Source: Doryteuthis pealeii (Eukaryota > Mollusca > Cephalopoda > Myopsida > Loliginidae). Taken from it: DNA of 64,000 bases. Location: contig CM042151.1 in the NCBI GenBank assembly GCA_023376005.1, forward strand, positions 75,620,539 through 75,684,538, read 5' to 3'. Shown here one piece after another: positions 10,291 to 21,609 of this stretch (its first letter is position 1; each line of letters opens with the position of its first letter). The notes below the pieces were generated by a model. The model saw only the letters and a list, made by a program, of their open reading frames with translations. It ran no database searches and had not been told where the DNA came from. The translations under genes were made by a program, and so were the position numbers.

Positions 10291-10582
10291 AAAAGAGAGG
10301 GTTGACCTGTATTTTTTTTGTGTCAGCTTTAATCTTTGTTTTTACACGCGAAGTCTGTTGTCTGAAATAAGACCTTTAAAGTTTGGCAGTCTGACAACGG
10401 AATAATAAAAAAAATAATTAAAAAAAAGAAAAAGAGAGAAAGTCCTACTCTTGTAAAAATAAACCTTTATTGGAGGAGGCCGTCCCCCTCCTTCCTCCCC
10501 CTCCGGCCTTGTTGACTTTTTCTCTTTCCCTGCCTGCCGAAAAAGTGGGTCTTCGTCTCTCCAGACATTTTTGGGGGATTGG

Positions 10583-10589
10583 GTCATTT

Positions 10590-10640
<51 letters not shown>
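10583..10640. repeat. (CT)n microsatellite
   Basis: About 26 CT units; antisense GA reading frames here are low-complexity artefacts. Confidence 0.95.
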
Positions 10641-10642
<2 letters not shown>

Positions 10643-10649
10643 TACACCG

Positions 10650-11890
10650 ATAAAAAAATCGACTAAATAGATTTTAAACTTTTATTAATTACGTATTTTC
10701 AATGAATTATCAGATAAAAATATTTACTATATGAAGTATTTAAAATCTTACTCGGTTGCTAAGGTTTATCAATTTAAAAAAAAAGAAGGTATTTTTCTTT
10801 GCCAAAAACAACTGTATTAATATTATTAAGACACTTAAATTTCGCAGACGACCTTTTTCCCCTCGGTTGTCGTGTGCCCATTTTCATTAGAAAGAAATTA
10901 AAAAGGTAACACTTTATTTCGCTTATTACTCTGTCAGTTAAAAAATAGATTCGTTATTGTTATTGATTGACTTTTATCTATTCCAAACCCCGGTGCATCA
11001 ATTGTATTTTGAAACACCAATTTTAAATGCACACAAGAAAGAAACAATTTTTCTTCGTGAACCTTACGATTAGCGATCAGTTGTATCTTTATTCATTAAC
11101 TTTTACTTATGTGCGTGCGTGCATGCGCATATATATGTACGAACAGAAGTACCCGGTCTATGACTGTACTAAAAGGATTTTAGGAACACCAGGGTGTGAG
11201 AGAAAAAGGGGGAAGAAAGGAGTGAAAGGAAAAATAGCAAATTCCTTATCAAAAACGAAAAAAATCCGCTAAGAATCCGTCTAAAATATCATTTAAAAAT
11301 GTTTTTTGTACAGATGACAAATATTTAAATTCAGTTCTTAATTGCTTGTTGAGTTAAAGTGATAAAAATGTAGTCGTTTAATTTATTTTCTTTTGCTAAC
11401 ATGTGTCCTTATTTGTAGGTAGAAAATTTCGCGTATTAATTCAAATGAAAATTATTCGTTTATTCTATGAATAGTTTATTTATCTTAAAAGATTTGGAGT
11501 TACATTGATTAAAAATTAATATATTTTGATCTAAGTAATGAGTCCTTATATGACAAACATGCAAACTCAGTTCTTAATTGCCTGCCGAGTTACAGTGAAA
11601 AAATGTATTCGTTTTTACAAAGGAGCTAAGAATTAAAAATGTATCCTTATTCTTAGGTCGGAAAAAATCCAGTATTCGTTTATTCTATTACCTATATAGG
11701 CAGGTACAATAAAACAAAGCAAAAAAATAAAAATGTGATATGGTCGTCTAGCATTTCTCTTTCCGACATAGATGGCCATAGATGAGTATCTTTGGAATTA
11801 TATAGTCTCTCATTCGGATGATATGTCCAGCCCATGTCCAACCCACCTCAATTGTGATTGTATGAGGAAGGTCTCTATGCCTCCAATTTT
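10650..11890. other. Unassigned AT-rich stretch with a diverged direct repeat
   Basis: AATTCAGTTCTTAATTGC...TGTCCTTATTTGTAGGT...TTCGTTTATTCTAT (11328-11470) recurs diverged at 11568-11695. No gene is recognised. Confidence 0.5.
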
Positions 11891-11894
11891 GCTC

Positions 11895-12392
11895 TTAGCA
11901 AAGAGATCAGTGTTTGATATTTTTTTGCCGTGCGTGGAGTTTTAAAGGTTTAAATGTTGGTTTAAAAGTTGTTGGTTATTTCTGGAGCGTGTTCACGGGT
12001 TTTCCTTTTAACCCAATTATATTTGGTGATCGAACTGAAAAGAAATGAAAGGAAGGCAAAGGAAGAGACAAAGACAAAGGGTAGTTTTAGGTTTCAGGCT
12101 TATTCGTGGGTCATAGCTACCTTGATGGGGGGGGGGGGATTTCTGATGATTTCAAGCTCTGGATGATTATCACTTAGAACTGGAGATTTGACAAGAAACA
12201 TCCTAAGAAGATAAGGACAAAGTCCTAAATAATACAAATTATCAAGCCTCATCTAAAAAATGGTGTCTGATCCCATTTGAGGCCTGACTCCGAATGGCCG
12301 AGAGATTATCTTGGTGGTAAGAAGTGGGTCCCTTTTTCTGCATATGCTCAGAGGGTCCTTCCTGTCTGAGGGCTCATGGGAGATCGTTATTT
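11895..12392 (+). repeat. Repeat family F, copy 3
   Basis: Aligned by TTTTAACCCAATTATATTTGG, GGTCATAGCTACC, GACCGAGAG-like and GGCTCATGGGAG. About 12130-12260 is an extra stretch holding ATACAAATTATCAAGCCTC, shared with 46.5 kb. It directly precedes the Penelope-like coding part. Confidence 0.5.
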
Positions 12393-12429
12393 TTTTGTTA
12401 TTTTTTGTTATTTTTTAAATATTTAGAGA

Positions 12430-12875
12430 ACAAACTTACCCGTACCCAAAACAAATACAGCAGGGAGCAAGACCAGATCACACACACCATACTCTTCATG
12501 ACCGTACTGAAAGCCAATGGTTACCCTGGTTCAGTCACAAAACGCCTGAAGAAGGCAGAAGGCCTAAAAGTCCATATCACATCTAATACCTGCTTCCTGA
12601 TTTTATCACACTTCAATGAGAGAACAACCCCAGCGATACGCAGGGTGATCTGGTATGAGGTCCTGTACATACAACTTGCTCATTACGAACCCTCACTCCG
12701 TTTATCCAAGAACCATCATAGAGACACCACTAGTTGCACGCTAGCGAACTGCCCTATCCGCGACACAGGTATGTGCTATGAAGTGAATGTGGTATACCTG
12801 TTTGCAGAATTGTATGGCGGAGTAGGGCTTTTGACAAGCCCTGTAGCGAGAATGCAAAGGGCCCAAGTGGAAAAA
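12430..12875 (+). pseudogene. Penelope-like retroelement: RT-to-nuclease linker and start of GIY-YIG domain
   Basis: Encodes SREQDQITHTILFMTVLKANGYP, the ...ALKxNGYP motif at the end of Penelope-type reverse transcriptases. It then reads FNERTTPAIRRVI, PSLRLSKNHHRDTTSCTLANCPI and MCYEVNVVYLF, the Cys-rich CxxxNCPI...C...NVVY linker leading into a GIY-YIG nuclease. After NVVYLF the expected C..CG..YVG-T.R.LH.R..EH appears degraded (AELYGGVGLLTSPVAR). The reverse transcriptase proper is absent, so this is a 5'-truncated copy. The frame stays open to 13067, but past about 12880 no family match is seen. A degraded RT-derived reading is possible but fits less well. Confidence 0.6.
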
Positions 12876-13069
12876 TATACACCGTTTGGGAACTTTGACA
12901 CCAAAGACGGGAATCTCGTGAGTCACGTGATAATTTCGTTAGGGAACCAGTTTCAACCTAAATGGCATGCAGGACAGACGTGTTCTTTTGGGGTCGGCTC
13001 AGACCACGCGGTGAATGAAATGGGCAATAAAGCTTTGATCAATGACAAACAAAGACTTGTTAGTTAATT

Positions 13070-13232
13070 ACCTGACTTTAAAAGAACTTGTAACTTAATG
13101 AGTAAGCCCTTAGGAAAAGAAGCAACAAGAATGAACAGCCCTAGACGATCACTGATGGCCGAAAGAAAGAAGATAGAAAGTAACAGACAAGTAAGTTAAC
13201 GCTGTATCTCTGTATCTGTCTCTCTCTAAATG

Positions 13233-13264
<32 letters not shown>

Positions 13265-13330
13265 ATGTTACACGAAGAACTCTTGTTTATGTAGCCATTA
13301 GCATTTTGTCGTCTGCTAGGAATTTTAAAA
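13070..13330. other. Unassigned, with CT microsatellite
   Basis: No recognised gene. CT repeats at 13204-13264. Confidence 0.5.
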
Positions 13331-14340
13331 GCGAATTAAAAATAATTAAATCTATTATTTAAGGTCAAACTTTGTCTAAATCGATAAGTAGTAACATAAT
13401 AACCATAATTAAAAAAAAGAAAAATATCATTACATATGCAGTTTATTTTTAAAAGATTTAAAACCATATGTTTTGGTCAATTTCGATCCGATCCGCCATT
13501 CAGCCTCGTTTTCGATGTTTTTAAGTGCTTGTTTATAATTTTACTGTAACATTCGCGTTTGCAAAAAAAGTTACCAAAAATCAGGTAATTATCCGATTTT
13601 AATGAAATTTTCAGTATTGATTTAACAATTAATGAATTCTATAATGCATCAGTTATTTTATTTCAAAACTTTAATTTAGTATTTTTGCTATAAAAAATGA
13701 ATATATAAAATTCATTTAAAATATGAAAATCCTGATGTTAAGTTTAAAATGTTCTATTTTTAGATTCTAGAAATAAATATCTACTTAATGCAAAACTTAT
13801 TTTAGGCGCCAAAAGTAATAAGTTTTGAAGAAAAACTCGATTGAAAATGTACCCCCTCCCCTTTTTAAGCAGAAAAAACATCGATGTATATTTTTTTCTT
13901 TTATAAAATAATAGCCAATTAAATAATTATCGAAATGAGTAAAAAAGAAATCTCCAAAAAATTAATTATTTATTATTTTTTTACATTTTATTTTTCAATT
14001 TTCGGTACTTATTTTCTCATAGAAAAGCCACCGTCAAATTTTTTTTTGTTTCTATTCATAACTTCTGTCTTTTATCTCATTATTTATACTGTAATTTGTA
14101 TCGAAAATGACCAACTCGCAAAACATTTTACGCCCCCAAAATAAAGGGGGGTCAAAATTAAGTGACCTGAAAAAAATGAGAAAGTTTTGAAATAAAATAA
14201 ATAATGCATTATAAAGATCATTCATTGATACATAAACACTAAAAATTTCATTAAAATCCGATAATTTCCTGATTTTTGGTAAATTATTTTCTGTAGGGGG
14301 GTTAAAGTCATTTTGTCAAAAACGAATTTTAGGCTCCGTT
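13330..14340. mobile_element. Family G fold-back element inside the Penelope-like relic
   Basis: TTACCAAAAATCAGGTAATT... at 13571 is mirrored by the inverse at 14236-14282, giving roughly 50-100 bp terminal inverted repeats about 710 bp apart. The interior (13830-14160) is inverted relative to 22370-22650. 13330-13520 is a second, oppositely oriented G segment. No transposase is encoded. Confidence 0.55.
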
Positions 14341-14454
14341 TGCCAGTCCCTATGTTTATGTCACCGTAGATGGCTACACAATGCAACAAATGCAACCGAT
14401 TCTACATAAGTAGCACCACTAGATAATTACTTAATAGAGTTGTAAGATTTAAAG

Positions 14455-14852
14455 ACTTATAATAAAGTTGGAAGGCCTAAAGTAACCTTCCACGTGGGTA
14501 CATAGGTGTACATAAACTACTCCGACAAAGAAGTTATATATAATAACAGACTTTATTCCATGAGCGACGGAGAAACACATTCAAGACAAGAATACATAGT
14601 TAACAAGTATACAAACGAGTATAAAGAAAGTAGGACTTCCTGCAGAAGTGATAAAGAGTTCCTGAAGAAATGTCACTTACTTATAGCAGGCTAGGGGACG
14701 AATCCCCCCACCCACTTAAAGGTAAAGACACAAGCATCTAACCCATGTGTATTGTTTGACTGTCTTGGAGAAAGAGGACTTAAAATTCACGGCTTGCTGA
14801 CTAAATACTCCGACCCCCTATCGGCAGACACCTGCAGCAAGAGAAGATAACT
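14455..14852 (-). mobile_element. LTR-A copy 3 (solo LTR) inside the Penelope-like element
   Basis: The reverse complement shows GAGTTATCTTCTC, TATTTAGTC in the TATA position, ACACATGGGTTAGA, GTAAGTGAC, GGAATAAAG poly(A) signal and CTTTGTCGGAGTAG, in the same order as LTR-A copies 1 and 2. It abuts the GIY-YIG coding part at about 14856. Confidence 0.6.
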
Positions 14853-14855
14853 CTT

Positions 14856-15104
14856 TTGGACCAAACAGTGGCAGACAATCGCTACAGGGTCAAGGACCAT
14901 TTACATACACAAGCATCCACATTCTACAAACACTTGGTTATGTGCAGTATCACAGATAGAAGCATAACAGTCAAAATCGAGGCTAGAGAAAGAAATTTTG
15001 ATAACCTCAGAATTAAGGAGGCGCTGTTGATAACTAAATTGTACCCAGAGATCAATAACAGAACTGAACTAAGTGCAGAGTTCATTATAAAAAAAAAGGA
15101 TTTC
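14856..15104 (+). pseudogene. Penelope-like retroelement: C-terminal half of GIY-YIG endonuclease
   Basis: Encodes YRVKDHLHTQASTFYKHL, then ARERNFDNLRIKEALLITKL and YPEINNRTELSAEF. The KEALLI..L.PEINNR.EL segment is a hallmark of the Penelope-like GIY-YIG domain, which nicks target DNA to prime reverse transcription. It is the missing continuation of the frame interrupted at about 12880; the 2-kb gap holds family G and solo LTR-A3. The ORF is closed by a SINE-A insertion at about 15105. Confidence 0.7.
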
Positions 15105-18100
15105 TGGATATGTATTTACCCAACCCCTTTGCTATGGGTAGGATGTGACACAAGATCAATCTTTAAGTAGAGTTAGAATTCAGCATTTTCCTTCTCCTAG
15201 ATTGGTTGATTTACCAAGGCTAAAGAACCCAGTCTGCTCTACTATTTATCATACCTTACCTTAAAAAGTAGACTTTTGCCTGATGCATATAACTTCTAAA
15301 CTTATTAATGAGTACCTCACGTTAATTAATAAATCAATCAGAGGTGCACAATCATCTCGATACAATGCTAAACATTTTTTAGAAACAGTTTTTGGAAATA
15401 TTTCAGACAAGAAAGAATAATTGATGAGGATCTTATATCCAACCCCTCCTCATGAGTAGGATGTGACACAAGGTCAATTTCTTAAGCAGGGTTTAACAGG
15501 TTTGAGTTCAGAGTTTTCCTTCTCCTAGACTGGTTGTCTTACCGACGCTAAAGAATCCAGTCTGCTCTACTATTTATCATACCTTACCTTAAAAAGTAGA
15601 CTTTTGCCTAACTGATACATATAACTGGGTAATTCCATGTCAAATCATCCAGGTCATGTTACCCACCCCCTTCAATTTTTATGAAATTTTGTCCATGTGT
15701 GGATTATATTAAAGTCAGACAATACCCAAAATTTGAGTTTCCAATTCAAAGAATTGGTTGAATTATGTTGATTTTTAGCTCTCCAAATTTGAGAGGTGTC
15801 ACGAAAAATGGTGACTTTTTGTAATCTTCTTTTTGTCTGTAAAATGAGTTCTACAGCTTCCCTACTCCTAAAAATTGGTTTATAAAAGCATTTTTAAGTG
15901 AAATTTAACAGATTTAAATTAAGTGTTCTCCTTTTCCTAGACTGATTGCTTTACCAAGGCTAAAGAACCCAATCTGCTCTACAATTTATCATACCTTACC
16001 TTAAAAAGTAGACTTTTACCTGATGCATATAACTTCTGAACTTATTATCAATGAGAACCTCACGTTAATTAATTAATCAATCAATCAGAGGTGCACAATC
16101 ATCTGTTGATAATTAAGATAAGTCAAGAATCCTATGAGCTAAGATCATCAAAAGATACAATTCATATTTCTATCAACCCCCTCCGCACAAGCAGAATTTG
16201 ACACAAGGTCAATTTCTTAAATGGAATTTAATAGGTTTGAATTAAGTATTTTCTTTCTCTTAGACTGGTTGCCTAACCAAAGTTGAAGAGTCCAGTCTGC
16301 CCTACTATTTACCCTTAGCTAAAGGAAGAATACTTGGATGCATACCTCTCCCAAGGATATTAATCTGGATGTAAATTTGTTTTGAATTAATTGTTCAGAC
16401 ATTGTTTATAAATGATGTTTCTCTCCCCTTAATTCATTTACCCAACCCCTCCACATGAGCAAGATGAGACAAAAGGTAAATTTAATAATAAATAAGCAGG
16501 GTTTAACCGGTTTGAATTAAGTGTTTTCCTTCTCCTATACTGGTTGCCAAACCAAGGTTAAAGATCCCAGTCTGCCCTACTATTTACCATAACTTAACTT
16601 AAAAAGTAGTCTTCTGCTTAACTGATACATATAACTTCTAGACTTATTATTAATGGTTTCCTCACATCAATTAATCATTCAATCAGAGGTGGACAATCAT
16701 CTAGATACAACACTAATAAATTTATATTATATTGAACTGATATACATAAAATATACATTCTTTTAAATATACATATACATTCAGATATCATTCAACCTGA
16801 GGTGGACAATATACATTTATATTATATGGACATAATTTATATCATATTGAATTGATATACATAAAATATACATTCTTTTAAATATACATATACATTCAGA
16901 TATCATTCAACCTGAGGTGGACAATATACATTTATATTATATGGACATAATTTATATCATATTGAATTGATATACATAAAATATACATTCTTTTAAATAT
17001 ACATATACATTCAGATATCATTCAACCTGAGGTGGACAATATACATTTATATTATATGGACATAATATCATATTGAATTGATATACATAAAATATACATT
17101 CTTTTAAATATACATATACATTCAGATATCATTCAACCTGAGGTGGACAATATACATTTATATTATATGGACATTTATATCATATTGAATTGATATACAT
17201 AAAATATACATTCTTTAAATATACATATACATTCAGATATCATTCAAGATATGGACATAATTTATATCATATTGAATTGATATACATAAAATATACATTC
17301 TTTTAAATATACATATACATTCAGATATCATTCAACCAGAGGCGGACAATCATCTAGATACAGCACTAATCATTTTTTAGAAAGTTGTTTTAGAAATATT
17401 TCAGACAAGAAAGAATAGTTGCTATACCAAATTCCTTTTTCTTTCTTAATTCTTGAAAATGAGTAAAATTCTCCAACCGTGTAACTCCTGTTCATACTAT
17501 TTGCCTTACGGATAAAATGATAAAGATTAATGAAATAATGTCCTATATTATTGATGGGGATCTTATATATATATTTACCAACCCCTCCACATGAGTAGGA
17601 TGTGACACAAGGTCAATTTCTTAAGTAGAGTTTAAAAGGTTTGAATTAAGTGGTTTCCTTCTCCAAGACTGGTTGTCTTTCCGAGGCTAAAGAACCCAGT
17701 CTGCTCCACTATTTATCATATCTTACCTTAAAAAGTAGACTTTTGCCCAACTGATGCAAGAACTTCTAGATTTATCATTAATGGGTGCCTCACATCAATT
17801 AATCAGAGGTGGACAATCATCAGTTGATAATTACGATAAGTCGAGAATCCTATGAGCTAAGATTATCAAAAGAAACAATACATATATTTACCAACCCCTC
17901 CACATGAGTAGGATGTGACACCAGGTCAGTTTCTTAAGCAGAGTTTAATAGATTTGAATTAAGTATTTTCTTTCTCATAGACTGGTTGCTAACCAAGGTT
18001 AAAGATCTTAGTCTGTCCTACTATTTACCCATAACTGGAGGGAGAATAGTTGTATTCATACCTTTCCCAAGGGTATTAGGGCTATATGAAATGAAAACAG

Positions 18101-18160
18101 CCTTGTGTAGGATTTGATTTAATTTCCTATGATAACCGTTACACCATGATTGCCTCCAAC
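15105..18160 (-). repeat. Array of about seven SINE-A copies
   Basis: Minus-strand SINE-A bodies begin near 15110, 15440, 15905, 16165, 16440, 17575 and 17885, each with ACCAACCCCTCCACATGAG-like 3' ends, GGATGTGACACAAGGTCA, CTTCTCCTAGACTGGTTG and CTGCTCTACTATTTATC. Several share an extended 5' part (AAAAAGTAGACTTTTGCC...CAGAGGTGGACAATCATC) not present in other SINE-A copies, so the array probably grew by segmental duplication of one variant. 15635-15900 is an unrelated insertion (GGTAATTCCATGTCAAATC). Confidence 0.65.
16716..17345. repeat. 115-bp satellite, about 5.5 copies
   Basis: TATACATAAAATATACATTC starts at 16741, 16856, 16971, 17082, 17194 and 17281 (spacings 115, 115, 111, 112, 87). 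It lies between two copies of CAGAGG(T/C)GGACAATCATC, i.e. within the SINE-A variant. Confidence 0.95.
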
Positions 18161-18164
18161 GATA

Positions 18165-18720
18165 CATGAATATAGTTCAATTGAATAAAAGGAACATTGA
18201 TTGATTTTAACTCCATGGCAACCAATCTACGGTTATTTTATGCTGTTGGTAGACAAAATAAAATTGTCTCCCTTTTTATATTGAAGGAGGGGCTTTCCCA
18301 CATCAAGTGTCTGTTTTGGTCATGAGACAGGGTGAACCAAAAATCTCCCTCTTATACCAAAATGACATCGGAAGCGACAGACGCTGCCTTTTTGCTTCCT
18401 CAGCATGGATGCCTGTTTATGTTCCCAAACCTCCTGAAAAATAGTTAGTGGTTTCCACCCCTTTGTTGCTTAACCTTTCTTCGTGTTTCTTGGAACACTT
18501 AGTATCTGTTTTATAGTTTATAGTTTATAGTATGGAAACAATGTTCCCTCTTTGAATGTTGTGTAATTAAATGTTATATTGTATGAATTGACTTGTTTTT
18601 TCCTTGCCGAATATTCTGTGTTGGATTATCCTCATTTGGGTAACCTAATGCATTATAAGAGTATGGCTGTTAACTATGAATTAACACTCTGCAAATTCTT
18701 ATAATGCCTATAAAAAAAAG
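18165..18720. other. Non-repeat stretch
   Basis: Matches no family in the window. Contains the 28-codon ORF at 18362, a TTTATAG triplet at 18510-18530 and a small hairpin (GCATTATAAGA / TCTTATAATGC) at 18651-18710. Confidence 0.45.
18362..18448 (+). other. Candidate small ORF, 28 codons, in non-repeat DNA
   Basis: ATG with A at -3 opens MTSEATDAAFLLPQHG... and stops after 28 codons. The surrounding 18165-18720 matches no repeat family in the window and holds a CCAAT-like motif near 18218. It may be chance, an upstream ORF in a 5' exon, or part of an unrecognised LTR. Confidence 0.15.
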
Positions 18721-18721
18721 T

Positions 18722-18975
18722 AAAGTCGACGGGGCGGCCTAATGTCGGTATCAGCCAGTCAGTGAAGGAGTCTATCCCCTTTTCAATAGCGCTAGACCAA
18801 GGAGATTATTTTTAGCATCTGAGGTGGAGCACCACACCTTCCATCAGCTCCTCACTTTACCGCACAGATCCCTGTGCTACTCATATGCTGAGTTGGCGGG
18901 GACCGGTATCGAACTAGGAACCTTGTGCTTTCTAGCCGAACGCTCTACCGACTGAGCTAACCCGTGGGAAATTAT
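18722..18975 (-). repeat. SINE-B, near complete
   Basis: The reverse complement starts with a tRNA-like head TTAGCTCAGTCGGTAGAGCG (A box) and AGTTCGATACCGG (B box), then CAACTCAGCATATGAGTAGC, CACAGGGATCTGTGC, CTCCACCTCAGATGC, CTTGGTCTAGCGCTA and GATACCGACATTAGGCC. It is a SINE, not a tRNA gene: the sequence continues into the family body. Confidence 0.85.
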
Positions 18976-19014
18976 ATTTATTGTACAGTTATATAGTTTC
19001 AAGTAAAAAAAAAA

Positions 19015-19235
19015 GTTGGTGGGGCTGCCTAATATTGGTATCAGCCAGACAGTAAAAGAGTCTATCCCCTTTTCACTAGTGCTAGACAAAAGAATTATTT
19101 TATCATGAGGTGGAGCGCTACACCTACCATCAGCTCCTTATTTTAATGCACATATCCCTAAGTTAGCGAGGGCCAGTATCAAACCTGGAACCTTGTGATT
19201 CCTAGCCAGACAGTCTACCGACTGAGCTAAATAAA
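19015..19235 (-). repeat. SINE-B, tandem neighbour
   Basis: Same parts and orientation as the preceding copy, more diverged. The head reads TTAGCTCAGTCGGTAGAC on the minus strand. Confidence 0.8.
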
Positions 19236-19312
19236 TATTCAAGTAACTAACCTTAGTAAACAATTATAGCTTCAAGTAACTATTCTTAATACAAATATTT
19301 TACAATTATATG

Positions 19313-19490
19313 GCATCAAGTATTCCTATCAAATGCAGATAATTTTTAAACATGGGAACATAATAGGTACTACTACTCCAGGTCAAACTGGACCAATAAT
19401 GGCAAAAGTGTACTCCACACATCTCCAGAACTGGAACCTCACCATCAAATACAGTGAGGTGGATCTTAGTCCTCTGCATGGGATACAATC
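19313..19490 (-). repeat. Family C fragment
   Basis: GGTACTACTACTCCAGGTC, CTCCACACATCTCCAGAA and CTGGAACCTCACCATCA are the inverse of the family C 3' half. Confidence 0.65.
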
Positions 19491-19741
19491 AGCGTATACT
19501 AAGCCCCACTAACAGGACGTAAAGAACATTGATGTAATGTAAAATGCATACAAAATAAGGGAAAGTGATAATGATGAAGGATAGATTGGAATTTTCTATT
19601 CAGTCTTTTCAAGGTGTTAGAGTTTCTTTAAAAAAATGTTTTTATAAATCCTAATGCATGATGAATCAGAATAATTAAATGACTAATCAGACAAATTAAA
19701 ATTCTATCTGAAAAGATGAGATTTCTGGATATTTTTTAAAT

Positions 19742-19867
19742 ATGTTACGAGCAGGCGGTCAAAGAGATACGGAATATTCTAAGAATGGGGACGTGTCACG
19801 GTCAACACCGTCCTTACACAATGCAGTCGCTGCAATGGCCAGGAACCCGGATTTTCTTGTCGGCTGA
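19742..19867 (+). other. Candidate small ORF or exon, 41 codons
   Basis: ATG 19742 opens 41 codons (begins MLRAGGQRDTEY, ends ARNPDFLVG) to TGA 19865-19867. A GAG|GTAAAA donor-like site overlaps the stop. An alternative frame from 19754 is also open up to that donor. Base composition is clearly richer in G+C than the flanks. No family was recognised, and it could be a relic of a mobile element. Confidence 0.2.
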
Positions 19868-19869
19868 GG

Positions 19870-21400
19870 TAAAAAAAAACAACATTGTTTTGTTTTTGTT
19901 TACAAATATTGTTTACATTTGCTACTGCTTGATATTTTATCTTCTTCGCTCATTTCTTCCTCTCTCTCCCGGAATTTAGTTTTTTACCGGCATTAATTCT
20001 TTTTTTTCCTCGATTCTGTGGAAACTATCTCTACATTATGTCGTCTGGTTGTTTTAATATTTTTTATATTTGCATTTTAAATATTTTTGTTTTTATTTTT
20101 TAAGTATTCAAAGTCAGTTTTTATCTTTTGTTTTTTTCTTCTATATTTTTTTTTGTTAACATTTTCCGTACAGACAATTAAAAAAAAAATTTTTTTTTTT
20201 TTAATCACTCGAAAAGAAGAAAGAAATAAAAACTTCTTTTCTATTTTTTTTTACCCTTCTTTTTGTTTTATTAAATCCAAATTAAAGTAAGTCTTTATTT
20301 GACGACGGCAAATAATAGTAACATTTTCTTTCCTTTCTTTATTTAACAATATTAAGATTATATCTTATTGCGATTTAAAAAAAAAATCCATTTGAACTTT
20401 AATGTATTTTAATTTCATTAGTTATTTTAAAATATTTAAATATTTAATTTAAATTTCGATCAGGGCTCTTCTTCGATAAATAAATATTTTAAATTCTTGA
20501 ATTAAATATTAGATTGAGAAAAAAGTATTTTAAAAACAAAAAAAATGATGTTAATTGTATTTAAAAAAAATTATTTATGGTATTTTTTAAAATGCCGAAC
20601 CCGCCAAAAGCTAAAAATCTTTAACTTAAAAGAAATATTCTCATATAATCGATTTTAAATTTAGATTCCATGTACATTTCTTCCCTACGTTTGGTAGAAT
20701 AGATAATGTATGTATTGTAGTAGTAGTAGTAAGGTATAAAGGATGATAATGATGATGATAATTAAGATTAATTAATATTATTAAATTAAAATCTTAATTA
20801 AATTTTTAAAATATTTTAATTAGAAAAAATTTTTAAATAGTTTTCGAACAAAAGATCAAAAAAAAAAAAAAAAAGAAAAAAGATGTTACAAATTAAGATG
20901 TTTAAAATATTTTTCTTTTCTTTAAGAAACAAAGAATTAACGTTTTATATAAAAAAAATAAAGTCTGTGTATTTTATCTAATATATATGTAATTAATATA
21001 TATAATATATTTTTTTCACGTAAAACACTATTTTTGGTAGAAATATACTTCAAATAATACAAAGTTATTTTTATAATTTAAATTCAGAGGTGAAAATCTG
21101 AGGGAAGACAATAAAAGTCAAAAGCGGGGGGAGTAAAAGAAGAGAAGGAAGATAAGAAAGAGAGAGAAGGAAAAAAAATTAAACTTAAAAAAAAAAAATT
21201 AGGAAGAATTTTTATTTATTTATTCATTTACTTATTACTTAGAGCTGAACCTCTTTTTTTTTTAACCTATTACAAAAAAAAAAAAAAAAAAAAAAAAGAT
21301 ATCCAGTCCTCACAATTTAAAAGATTAGATTTGAATTCTATTTTATAGGGCGTATTGGGCCAGCTGTGAAAAAAAAAGGGGGGGGGTTCTTAATTTAAAT
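19870..21400. other. AT-rich low-complexity DNA
   Basis: Long A and T runs and simple repeats (for example TAGTAGTAG near 20720, GATGATGATGATA near 20746). No gene or element is recognised; chance ORFs are Phe/Leu-rich. Confidence 0.6.
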
Positions 21401-21414
21401 TTGTGTCGGTGCAG

Positions 21415-21494
21415 TTATGAATTAGAGTTCCCGGGTATATCGTTGTCCCAGGCGTAGGTACGACGATGACGGCCCGCTGGGTTAAGAAACTAGA
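21415..21494 (+). other. Candidate first coding exon (MTARWVKKL...) with GTAAGT donor
   Basis: A GC-rich island in AT-rich DNA. GGTGCAG precedes 21415. ATG at 21466 (A at -3) opens MTARWVKKL, and the reading frame runs into GA|GTAAGT at 21493-21500, a consensus donor. If real it is a start-codon exon with a phase-2 end. No downstream partner is proven; the candidate exon at 44141 would keep an open frame from it for about 32 codons, but over 22 kb this is weak. Confidence 0.25.
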
Positions 21495-21499
21495 GTAAG

Positions 21500-21578
21500 T
21501 AAAGCATACCTCCTCCGCGCCAACAATAAAATAAAATTGTTCTTATGTTCTAAATTTGAAAAAAAAAAAAAAAGAAAA

Positions 21579-21609
<31 letters not shown>

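Noticed and set aside
12880..13067. Rest of the 247-codon ORF as nuclease domain
   Set aside because: The residues do not resemble GIY-YIG; the true continuation is found at 14856.
13935..14144. 69-codon ORF with hydrophobic segments
   Set aside because: Lies in the interior of fold-back family G; the equivalent region at 22.4-22.65 kb is not open, so no coding constraint is visible.
18877..18975. Possible tRNA gene (GCTCAGTCGGTAGAGC with B box)
   Set aside because: The same head recurs in ten copies followed by the SINE-B body; acceptor stem pairing and 3' end expected of a tRNA were not seen.
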